Shown here one piece after another: positions 1 through 5,065 of a stretch of DNA of 5,065 nt (its first letter is position 1; each line of letters opens with the position of its first letter). Origin of the DNA: Gammaproteobacteria bacterium (GTDB lineage: Bacteria; Pseudomonadota; Gammaproteobacteria; Enterobacterales; GCA-2746155); contig JAAGZM010000349.1 of NCBI GenBank assembly GCA_024206355.1, positions 1 through 5,065 on the forward strand, in the 5' to 3' direction. Below the pieces are notes generated by a model that ran no database searches, was not told where the DNA came from, and was given only the letters and a program-made list of their open reading frames with translations. The position numbers were made by a program, and so were the translations under genes.

Positions 1-901
1 GATAACCACTACTAACTAAGTATTGTGAAAGTCCTACCTGGTCATAACCTATACTTACTCCTTTCTGCCATGCCGATATCACCAAATCATAGGGTAGTGA
101 ATTCAAATCAGTATCACCCAGTGCACGACTGCCATTTAGACCCTTGCTTAACCATATACGTAAATTTTTGTAGTCCTGGCTTTGCAGTAAATTCTTTCCT
201 ATATATTTAGCGGTTCGACTATCACCTGCAGAGCTCAAAGCTGCTTGCAGTCTAACTATTTTATCTAACTCTTTCGGCTCGAATAAGTTTTGCGAAGCAA
301 CTTCCCTCAGCATACGTGGGTGCCCTACTGCTAAACTCTTTAACTGCTCAACATGGGTGTCATTGCTCGCTATCAGGTTTGATAAAGCTTCAAAACTATT
401 ACTACAATACATACAAGATGAAGCTGCCACCATATCTGGATATTTTTTCCAGATGGGTTCTAATAGTTTGTTAATTAAAGGTATTGCGCGATAGTTTTCA
501 GAACTTTGCCGGTTGCGACTTAACTTTAAATTATTTAACACAGTAAGTAACTTAACTGCATCCGCTTCAGAGCCATTTGTCCACTGTAGCTTTCCTACAG
601 CAGAAGATAAGTTTGGAAGCCGGGCAAACTGTTGATTAAGCGCTTCCTTACTCTCATTAAGGTTACCTTTTATTAATACTGCTTTAGAGCAGCTTACCAT
701 TGGTAAGCGTATGCCATGCTCGCAAAGTTCAAGTTTAAATTTTTGCAGCTCAACTATAACTACTTGTTGATTTTTCTTATCAAACAACATGCTTTGAATT
801 GACACATAGCCTATTACAGAAAAAACTAAAGCAACAACAAGAAGACGAGCAACCAACAGGTTCGGCTGAGTTTGTGATGAACCATTATCCCTGGTGTTCA
901 T
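1..901 (-). CDS. Unknown membrane-anchored protein with CxxC motif, 3' end missing (partial)
   Basis: I do not recognise this gene. An open frame runs without a stop from an ATG at 901-899 to the left edge, giving the first 300 residues; the C-terminus lies outside the window. Residues 1-13 are polar with R4, residues 14-35 (around LLVVALVFSVIGYVSI) form one hydrophobic segment, and the rest is soluble and probably helical, with no further membrane segment. The basic N-terminus suggests an N-in anchor with the body outside the cytoplasmic membrane (inference). Four cysteines are visible: C60, C71 and the pair C163-M-Y-C166; the pair is not followed by His, so it is not a haem c site. The start is well supported: it overlaps the TGA of the upstream gene as ATGA and has a GGAGG ribosome site five bases upstream. 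It is probably co-translated with that gene. No catalytic motif is visible. Confidence 0.8.
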   Translation of the reverse strand, partial: MNTRDNGSSQTQPNLLVARLLVVALVFSVIGYVSIQSMLFDKKNQQVVIVELQKFKLELCEHGIRLPMVSCSKAVLIKGNLNESKEALNQQFARLPNLSSAVGKLQWTNGSEADAVKLLTVLNNLKLSRNRQSSENYRAIPLINKLLEPIWKKYPDMVAASSCMYCSNSFEALSNLIASNDTHVEQLKSLAVGHPRMLREVASQNLFEPKELDKIVRLQAALSSAGDSRTAKYIGKNLLQSQDYKNLRIWLSKGLNGSRALGDTDLNSLPYDLVISAWQKGVSIGYDQVGLSQYLVSSGY

Positions 902-1959
902 TTGAGCCTCCGACTGCTTGGTCGTTCATATCTTTTCTTACTTAGAATAAACTCGCCATTTTCAGATTGCTCAATCTTTAGCTGTTGCTCTGCTGCCGAA
1001 GTAATTAACGCCTGCCCTATAAGACCTTCAGTTGCCAGTGCTAAGCCGCACGCACTGCAATAAAAATTAGTGGGTTGCCTGGCATTATCATGTACATCAG
1101 CAACCATAGTCTTCACATAGTTTTTCTCACCAAGCAATGCACCTGTTGTCATATAAGATGACATACTTTTACTCGGATAGGCATACATTTTAATCAGAGA
1201 CAATAAACCATCACGATCCATACTTTTCATATCAATTAAATATCCAACCGCACGAGGGTCAAATTTAAAGAGCCCAGATTGCAACAAGGGAAGCACTTTT
1301 AGCTTTTCTGATTCGCTCATGGCGTTCATAGCAAAAATGATATTTTCTAAATCAATATCAATGGGTTTTAGAGTGTAACTGTTGTCACTATTACTCTTAT
1401 TGTCTGCATAACTTAAAAATACATTAGCAATATAGCGTTGAGCTTCTACTTCACCGATAGAGATAGAAAAATCCAACAATGCTTCGTTACTGTTAAGTAG
1501 AATCTGATCTTTATTCTTTAAGTTATCAGCCCAGTCCTCGAGAAAACCAAATTGAATTAAATGATTAAACAAGGATTTTCTAGTTAGGCTATTCTCCTGC
1601 AAATTATAAATACTAGCGGGGTGATGCTTTGCAATATAAGCATACCAACCGAGTAACGGCGTGGTAACACCACTATTAGAGTAACGCTTGCCCATTTCGA
1701 TCTGATCAAGCGCCGAAACAAAACTCTTCCACTCACTATCTTCTGCATCAGATCGAGGTGGATTCAGTGCAAGCATTTGCTCAAAATTTGCAGAGTCTAT
1801 TAGAACCTGCTCATCAACAGCTCCTGCTTCCCAAACAATACTGGCCACATCAGGAAATACATTTTTTTGAATCTCTGGCCAATATAATGCCAACCCTCCC
1901 GCTGCACCAATCACAGTAGCAAAAACAGCAGTGATCAAGTCACTTTTATTGATTTGCAT
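898..1959 (-). CDS. Unknown membrane-anchored protein with C-terminal CxxC motif
   Basis: I do not recognise this 353-residue protein. Residues 1-8 are short and polar (K5, D7), residues 9-27 (around ITAVFATVIGAAGGLALYW) form one hydrophobic helix, and the remainder is soluble, rich in Leu, Ala and Ser, and reads as a run of helices, possibly a helical-repeat scaffold (inference). Near the C-terminus, residues 299-305 contain C301-S-A-C304-G, the only two cysteines; a His does not follow, so this is not a haem c site, and no thioredoxin-fold context is evident. The tail is basic (KKRYERPSSRRLK). The start is bounded: an in-frame TGA lies five codons upstream, and only ATA and ATT lie between as alternatives. 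Its ribosome site is weak (GAGA about ten bases upstream). It is the first gene of a two-gene minus-strand unit, divergent from ribBA, and overlaps the next gene by ATGA. The topology is probably N-in with the body periplasmic. Confidence 0.85.
   Translation of the reverse strand: MQINKSDLITAVFATVIGAAGGLALYWPEIQKNVFPDVASIVWEAGAVDEQVLIDSANFEQMLALNPPRSDAEDSEWKSFVSALDQIEMGKRYSNSGVTTPLLGWYAYIAKHHPASIYNLQENSLTRKSLFNHLIQFGFLEDWADNLKNKDQILLNSNEALLDFSISIGEVEAQRYIANVFLSYADNKSNSDNSYTLKPIDIDLENIIFAMNAMSESEKLKVLPLLQSGLFKFDPRAVGYLIDMKSMDRDGLLSLIKMYAYPSKSMSSYMTTGALLGEKNYVKTMVADVHDNARQPTNFYCSACGLALATEGLIGQALITSAAEQQLKIEQSENGEFILSKKRYERPSSRRLK
907..911 (-). promoter_or_regulatory. Ribosome binding site fixing the start of the partial left-hand gene
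   Basis: On the minus strand the sequence reads CGGAGG, then CTCAA, then ATG. This near-ideal Shine-Dalgarno site lies inside the last codons of the upstream gene (the Arg-Arg codons CGG AGG near its C-terminus) and five bases before the ATG that overlaps its stop. It is the strongest ribosome site of the two minus-strand genes and supports both the chosen start and coupled translation. Confidence 0.75.
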
Positions 1960-2070
1960 AATTATTTTTTCTCATAAATAAGTATTAGTGAGTACCGTAT
2001 GTAAGGCGATGTTTTAGGCAGTAAACTTAGCAACAACATTAAGCATTTGAAAGAGCCAGTTGCAGTGATT

Positions 2071-2092
2071 TTTGATGAATATACCCATCAAA
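2071..2092. repeat. Inverted repeat TTTGATG / CATCAAA
   Basis: Perfect seven-base arms TTTGATG (2071-2077) and CATCAAA (2086-2092) are separated by eight bases. The AT-rich stem and lack of a following T run argue against a terminator. It lies about 110 bases upstream of the minus-strand start, so it could be an operator for either unit, but it could also be chance in AT-rich DNA. Confidence 0.35.
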
Positions 2093-2153
2093 TAAGACTA
2101 TAGGATAAAATCAAAAACTTCAACAAAATTAGTACGTACGTTTATTTGCGAGG

Positions 2154-2175
2154 CACAGCATAGGATTAAGCTGTG
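2154..2175. repeat. Inverted repeat CACAGC / GCTGTG
   Basis: Six-base arms CACAGC (2154-2159) and GCTGTG (2170-2175) are separated by ten bases, giving a 22-base dyad of the size bound by dimeric helix-turn-helix regulators. It lies about 70 bases upstream of the proposed ribBA -35. It may be a regulator site or chance; no regulator gene is in the window to pair it with. Confidence 0.3.
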
Positions 2176-2242
2176 AATGACTGTTTTAGAGAAAAATCTC
2201 AGCTAAATATGCTGGAATATACCTCCGTTCGTTCAAAATGCA

Positions 2243-2271
2243 CTGATTATCCTGCTTAAAGCATGTACAAT
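2243..2271 (+). promoter_or_regulatory. Candidate sigma70-type promoter for ribBA operon
   Basis: A good -10 hexamer TACAAT lies at 2266-2271. With a 17-base spacer the -35 would be CTGATT (2243-2248), which matches TTGACA at only three of six positions. The start point would fall near 2277-2278, leaving a leader of about 50 bases before the ribBA ATG. The spacer contains a TGCTT-A-AAGCA dyad (2253-2263) that could be an operator. The weak -35 keeps confidence moderate. Confidence 0.4.
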
Positions 2272-2327
2272 ACGTCGGCTTAATAGATCCCATCACTGGA
2301 TTGTGTAAAAAGACAGGAAAATAAAGC

Positions 2328-3440
2328 ATGGTATTTAATACACCAGAAGAATTAATTGAAGAGATTAAACAAGGTAGAATGGTCGTTCTACTTGATGATG
2401 AAGACCGTGAAAATGAAGGTGATTTAGTCATGGCAGCTTCTCATGTCTCTGCTGAAAGTATTAACTTTATGGCAAAGAATGGTCGAGGGCTTATCTGTCT
2501 TACTTTGACTCGAAGCCGGTGTGAGCAACTTAACTTACCTCTGATGGTAGACAATAACCTTGCCCAACATGGTACTAATTTTACCGTAGCCATTGAAGCC
2601 GCAGAGGGTGTTACGACAGGCATATCTGCAGCAGATAGAGCAACAACAGTAAAGGCTGCTGTTGCAAAAAATGCTGTTCCAGGTGACATTGTCCAACCTG
2701 GTCACATTTTTCCACTAATGGCAGCAGATGGTGGTGTTCTTAACAGAGCAGGACACACTGAGGCTGGTTGTGATCTAGCTCGTCTAGCTGATCAAATTCC
2801 AGCAGCAGTGATTGTCGAAATTCTTAATGAAGACGGTACGATGGCAAGACGTCCTGATCTCGAAGAATTTGCATCTGAGCATGGTTTAAAAATTGGTACG
2901 ATTGCAGATTTAATTGAATACAGAAATTTGAATGAAGCGACTGTAGAAAGTGTAAGTCATTGTCACTGGCCAACAGTTCATGGTGATTTTGAATTACATA
3001 CTTTCAAAGACACAATTGATAACGAATTGCATCATGCTCTAGTGATGGGAGATGTTGCCGATGGAGAACCTGTTCTTGCCAGAGTCCATGTAGCTAACCT
3101 ATTTTCTGATCTACTTTATGGTGATCGAGCAGGCAGTCGAAGTTGGTCGCTAGAAGGGGCTATAGAACGAGTTGCAAAAGAGGGTAGGGGCATAGTACTA
3201 GTGATTGGTAATTGTGAGCCTTTGGAAAATATTAGTGACCAATTAAACTTATTTAGCATGGAAGATCGAGGTGAGCAAAGCCTCCCAGCGCAGGTCCAAG
3301 GTGGCTCACGACGTGTAGGTATTGGTTCACAAATATTGGCTGAGCTAGGAGCTTACAAGTTAAAGTTATTAAGTAATGAACGTAAATTTTATGCATTATC
3401 CGGCTTTAAAATCGAAATTGTCGATTTTGTTACTGAATAA
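2328..3440 (+). CDS. ribBA: 3,4-dihydroxy-2-butanone 4-phosphate synthase with degenerate GTP cyclohydrolase II-like domain (RibBX type)
   Basis: The N-terminal half converts D-ribulose 5-phosphate to 3,4-dihydroxy-2-butanone 4-phosphate and formate, supplying the four-carbon unit of riboflavin in the cytoplasm. Residues 1 to about 200 are a full RibB domain: the acidic metal and substrate loop DDEDRENEGDL (23-33), DRATT (103-107), GHIFPL (125-130), the signature RAGHTEA (140-146) and NEDGTMAR (167-174). Residues about 205-366 resemble GTP cyclohydrolase II in outline (VLARVH at 249-254, GRGIVL at 286-291, the end from GIGSQIL through LLSNERK), but the three zinc cysteines align with N257, A268 and S270, and the RQEGRxIGL loop is replaced by non-matching sequence after 291. 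That half is therefore very unlikely to open GTP, as in the RibBX proteins described in proteobacteria. The start is bounded by an in-frame TAA two codons upstream and has AGGA nine bases before ATG. It is the first gene of the operon. Confidence 0.95.
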   Translation: MVFNTPEELIEEIKQGRMVVLLDDEDRENEGDLVMAASHVSAESINFMAKNGRGLICLTLTRSRCEQLNLPLMVDNNLAQHGTNFTVAIEAAEGVTTGISAADRATTVKAAVAKNAVPGDIVQPGHIFPLMAADGGVLNRAGHTEAGCDLARLADQIPAAVIVEILNEDGTMARRPDLEEFASEHGLKIGTIADLIEYRNLNEATVESVSHCHWPTVHGDFELHTFKDTIDNELHHALVMGDVADGEPVLARVHVANLFSDLLYGDRAGSRSWSLEGAIERVAKEGRGIVLVIGNCEPLENISDQLNLFSMEDRGEQSLPAQVQGGSRRVGIGSQILAELGAYKLKLLSNERKFYALSGFKIEIVDFVTE

Positions 3441-3455
3441 AACATTAAGAAAATA

Positions 3456-3460
3456 TAGGG
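3456..3460 (+). promoter_or_regulatory. Ribosome binding site upstream of tandem ATGs of ribH
   Basis: TAGGG at 3456-3460 is the only purine-rich ribosome site in the 23-base gap. It is three bases from the first ATG (3464) but six from the second (3467). The spacing favours initiation at the second codon, which would give a protein beginning MSKNIIEG. Confidence 0.5.
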
Positions 3461-3463
3461 ATT

Positions 3464-3940
3464 ATGATGAGTAAAAATATTATAGAAGGCGATCTTCGAG
3501 CAAGCAGTGCACGATTTGCAATATTGGTGACACGGTTTAATAGTTTCATTACCGAGAGTTTATTGGATGGGGCTATTGATATATTAAAGAGACATGGAAT
3601 TAGCGAATCTCAAATGGATATCGTGCGTGTTCCTGGTGCTTTTGAGCTTCCTCTCGTCGCTAGTCGATTAGCTGATCCAGAAAAGTATGGTGCAATCATC
3701 GCTTTAGGTGCTGTTATTAGAGGTGGCACTCCTCATTTTGATTACGTTGCTGGTGAATGCGCGAAAGGTTTAGGTCAAATTTCTATGGATAAGGGCATCC
3801 CAATCTCATTTGGTGTCTTGACTACAGATAGCATTGAGCAAGCCATTGAGCGAGCTGGAACTAAAGCCGGCAACAAAGGTGCTGATGCTGCAATGTCTGC
3901 ATTGGAAATGGTTAATTTACTGAACCAATTGGACACCTAA
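3464..3940 (+). CDS. ribH: 6,7-dimethyl-8-ribityllumazine synthase
   Basis: It condenses 3,4-dihydroxy-2-butanone 4-phosphate (made by the adjacent ribBA product) with 5-amino-6-ribitylaminouracil to give 6,7-dimethyl-8-ribityllumazine, the direct precursor of riboflavin; the family usually forms large pentameric or icosahedral shells. The 158 residues match the usual bacterial length. Visible family motifs are RFNSFI (24-29, substrate-binding aromatic), VPGAFELP (56-63), ALGAVIRGGTPHFDYV (80-95) with the catalytic His at 91, FGVLTTDS (116-123) and the C-terminal AIERAGTKAGNKGADAA (127-143). It closely resembles the E. coli protein. Two ATGs stand in tandem; the six-base spacing to TAGGG makes the second (3467) the likelier true start, a difference of one Met. 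It follows ribBA by 23 bases with no terminator between and precedes nusB by seven. Confidence 0.97.
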   Translation: MMSKNIIEGDLRASSARFAILVTRFNSFITESLLDGAIDILKRHGISESQMDIVRVPGAFELPLVASRLADPEKYGAIIALGAVIRGGTPHFDYVAGECAKGLGQISMDKGIPISFGVLTTDSIEQAIERAGTKAGNKGADAAMSALEMVNLLNQLDT

Positions 3941-3947
3941 AAATAGC

Positions 3948-4397
3948 ATGAATGCTAAAATAAACCCTTCCAAAAGACGTAAAGCTCGTCGCTATGCTGT
4001 ACAGGGTTTGTATCAATGGCAACTGACTGGTAATGAGCCTAAGGATGTTTTTGAACTAATATTGGTTGATGTTAATTTGAACAAAACTGATATCAGTTAC
4101 TTGGAAGAATTAATTGTCCAAGTTCCAAGGCATATTGAAGAGATTGACGATAGTCTAACGCCAAAATTGAGCCGTAAACTCTCTGAAGTTGATCCAGTTG
4201 AGCGAGCTATTTTGCGTATCGCTGCTTATGAGTTACTCAAACGAATTGAAATTCCTTATCGCGTGGTTATCAATGAGGCAGTTGAACAGGCAAAGACATT
4301 TGGCGCTGAAGACGGTCATAAATTTGTTAATGGTGTGCTCGACAAAGTATCTGCCGTGGAACGAAGTGTTGAAGTCAAAGCTGGGAAAAAAGGATAG
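3948..4397 (+). CDS. nusB: Transcription antitermination factor NusB
   Basis: NusB with ribosomal protein S10 (NusE) binds boxA RNA and helps RNA polymerase read through rRNA operons. The 149 residues fit the family. The N-terminus has the basic start helix SKRRKARRYAVQGLYQW (8-24), which carries the RNA-binding arginines. The C-terminal half shows the conserved blocks EVDPVERAILRIAAYEL (80-96) and IPYRVVINEAVEQAK (102-116), followed by KFVNGVLDKV (125-134). The last dozen residues are a basic, probably disordered tail. The start ATG lies seven bases after the ribH stop and has no proper Shine-Dalgarno site: the nearest GGA is 14 bases away inside the ribH end. Translation therefore probably depends on ribosomes finishing ribH. 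An ATG four bases further on is out of frame. The ribH-nusB-thiL order is common in gammaproteobacteria. Confidence 0.96.
   Translation: MNAKINPSKRRKARRYAVQGLYQWQLTGNEPKDVFELILVDVNLNKTDISYLEELIVQVPRHIEEIDDSLTPKLSRKLSEVDPVERAILRIAAYELLKRIEIPYRVVINEAVEQAKTFGAEDGHKFVNGVLDKVSAVERSVEVKAGKKG
4391..4394 (+). promoter_or_regulatory. Ribosome binding site supporting a TTG start for thiL
   Basis: AGGA at 4391-4394, within a purine run (GGGAAAAAAGGA) at the end of nusB, lies six bases before the TTG at 4401. This spacing is near ideal and supports TTG as the initiation codon. No in-frame ATG occurs until codon 49, which is inside the conserved domain. Confidence 0.7.
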
Positions 4398-4400
4398 TTT

Positions 4401-5065
4401 TTGAGTATCACAGAGTTTAGCCTGATAGAAAAATATTTCTATCAACGAGAGGCAAAGCGTAAAGATGTTGCAGTTGGCATTGGTGATGATTGTGCACTGC
4501 TAAATGTTCCTACAGGTCAACAACTCGCCATAACGGTTGATACAATGGTTGAAGGAACTCACTTTTTACCTTCAATTTCCGCTGAAGATTTAGCTTGGAA
4601 AGCTATTGCTGTCAATTTGAGCGATCTCGCTGCTATGGGGGCTGAACCTGCTTGGCTAAGTTTGGCACTAACACTTCCTGAAACAAATAAAGAATGGCTT
4701 AAAGCTTTTAGCGATACTTTTTTTGAATGTGCAGATTATTACGGTTTACAGCTGATAGGCGGCGATACAACTCGTGGCCCACTGGCTGTTACGATCCAAG
4801 CAATGGGTTTCGTTCCACCTAAAACAGCCTCATTGCGTTCTGGTGCAAAACCTGGTGATGTTATTTACGTAACGGGAACAATAGGTGATGCCGGTTTAGG
4901 CTTAGCGATTGTTACTGGTAAACACGAGTGTAAAAATCCTGATCAGGCAGCAAAATTAGTTAATCAATTTAATCGTCCAACACCTAGGGTTGCTGCTGGT
5001 ATTGCAATTCGGCAAGTGGCATCAGCGGCTATTGATTTATCCGATGGACTAGCAGGTGATTTGCC
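4401..5065 (+). CDS. thiL: Thiamine-monophosphate kinase, 3' end missing (partial)
   Basis: ThiL phosphorylates thiamine monophosphate with ATP to thiamine diphosphate, the last step of cofactor synthesis, in the cytoplasm. The frame is open to the right edge, giving 221 codons and two bases, roughly two thirds of the usual 320-330 residues. Family motifs appear in order: EFSLIEKYF (5-13), GIGDDCALL (26-34, metal and ATP-binding Asp pair), TVDTMVEGTHF (45-55), VNLSDLAAMGA (71-81), LIGGDTTRGPL (118-128), RSGAKPGDVIYVTGT (146-160) and IDLSDGLAGDL (211-221). It resembles E. coli ThiL from the first residues. The start is TTG at 4401: residues from position 5 onward already align with the family, the ribosome site AGGA is six bases upstream, and the gap to the nusB stop is three bases, so translation is probably coupled. 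No ATG is available near the start. Confidence 0.95.
   Translation, partial: MSITEFSLIEKYFYQREAKRKDVAVGIGDDCALLNVPTGQQLAITVDTMVEGTHFLPSISAEDLAWKAIAVNLSDLAAMGAEPAWLSLALTLPETNKEWLKAFSDTFFECADYYGLQLIGGDTTRGPLAVTIQAMGFVPPKTASLRSGAKPGDVIYVTGTIGDAGLGLAIVTGKHECKNPDQAAKLVNQFNRPTPRVAAGIAIRQVASAAIDLSDGLAGDL

Larger units (their letters stand above)
1960..2327. other. Divergent intergenic region between unknown pair and rib operon
   Basis: This AT-rich stretch of 368 bases must carry the promoters of both divergent units. I see a plausible plus-strand promoter near 2243-2271 and inverted repeats at 2071-2092, 2154-2175 and 2253-2263. I could not identify a convincing minus-strand promoter. I see no FMN-riboswitch core, tRNA, strong terminator or gene of credible length. 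Small frames such as 2177-2206 (9 codons) and 2209-2259 (16 codons) lack ribosome sites. Confidence 0.7.

Noticed and set aside
25..210. 61-codon plus-strand open frame near the left edge
   Set aside because: It lies antisense to the long minus-strand gene, has no ribosome site and has no recognisable protein features.
368..1060. CxxC motifs as c-type haem sites
   Set aside because: Neither motif is followed by His (CMYCS and CSACG), so the CxxCH haem-attachment signature is absent.
2132..2141. Alternating GTACGTACG palindrome
   Set aside because: It is a short self-complementary run without a spaced dyad or nearby promoter element; chance is the simplest explanation.
2189..2200. GAGA-AAAA-TCTC hairpin as a terminator
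   Set aside because: The stem is only four base pairs with no T run after it, and no gene ends beside it.
2177..2259. Two tiny plus-strand frames (9 and 16 codons) upstream of ribBA as possible leader peptides
   Set aside because: Neither has a ribosome site, neither shows a regulatory codon run, and both lie upstream of the proposed transcription start.
2186..2431. 81-codon minus-strand open frame overlapping the ribBA start
   Set aside because: It is antisense to the conserved N-terminus of RibB, and its low-complexity Ser-rich start is the complement of the acidic loop codons.
2441..2689. 82-codon minus-strand open frame inside ribBA
   Set aside because: It is the complement of conserved RibB sequence with no independent support.
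4189..4445. Open frames of about 70 codons on both strands over the nusB end
   Set aside because: They overlap well-supported nusB and the thiL start in other frames and show no family features.

Overview
The window comes from a moderately AT-rich bacterial chromosome. The right-hand genes have the order and sequence character of a gammaproteobacterium: ribBA-ribH-nusB-thiL, with ribH, nusB and thiL products resembling the E. coli proteins over most of their length. Nothing here supports a genus-level call.

Left part, 1-1959, minus strand: two genes that I do not recognise. They overlap by four bases (ATGA). The upstream one is complete (353 aa); the downstream one runs off the left edge (first 300 aa visible). 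Each product has one N-terminal membrane segment followed by a long soluble, mostly helical-looking region, and each carries a single CxxC motif. They look like a co-translated pair of inner-membrane-anchored proteins of unknown function.

Middle part, 1960-2327: a 368-base intergenic region between the two divergent transcription units. It holds a plausible sigma70-type promoter for the right-hand operon and a few short inverted repeats. It has no visible FMN riboswitch, terminator or convincing small gene.

Right part, 2328-5065, plus strand: a tight operon. ribBA makes 3,4-dihydroxy-2-butanone 4-phosphate from ribulose 5-phosphate. Its C-terminal GTP cyclohydrolase II-like half has lost the zinc cysteines and the catalytic loop, so it is the RibBX-type variant. 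ribH condenses that product with the pyrimidine intermediate to give lumazine. nusB encodes the rRNA antitermination factor. thiL (cut off at the right edge) encodes thiamine-monophosphate kinase. Gaps are 23, 7 and 3 bases, so the genes are very likely co-transcribed, and nusB and thiL may be translationally coupled to their upstream neighbours. GTP cyclohydrolase II, RibD and riboflavin synthase must be encoded elsewhere.

Most of the window is ordinary housekeeping. The part worth a second look is the unknown membrane-anchored CxxC pair on the left, lying where ribD-ribE often sit in related clusters.
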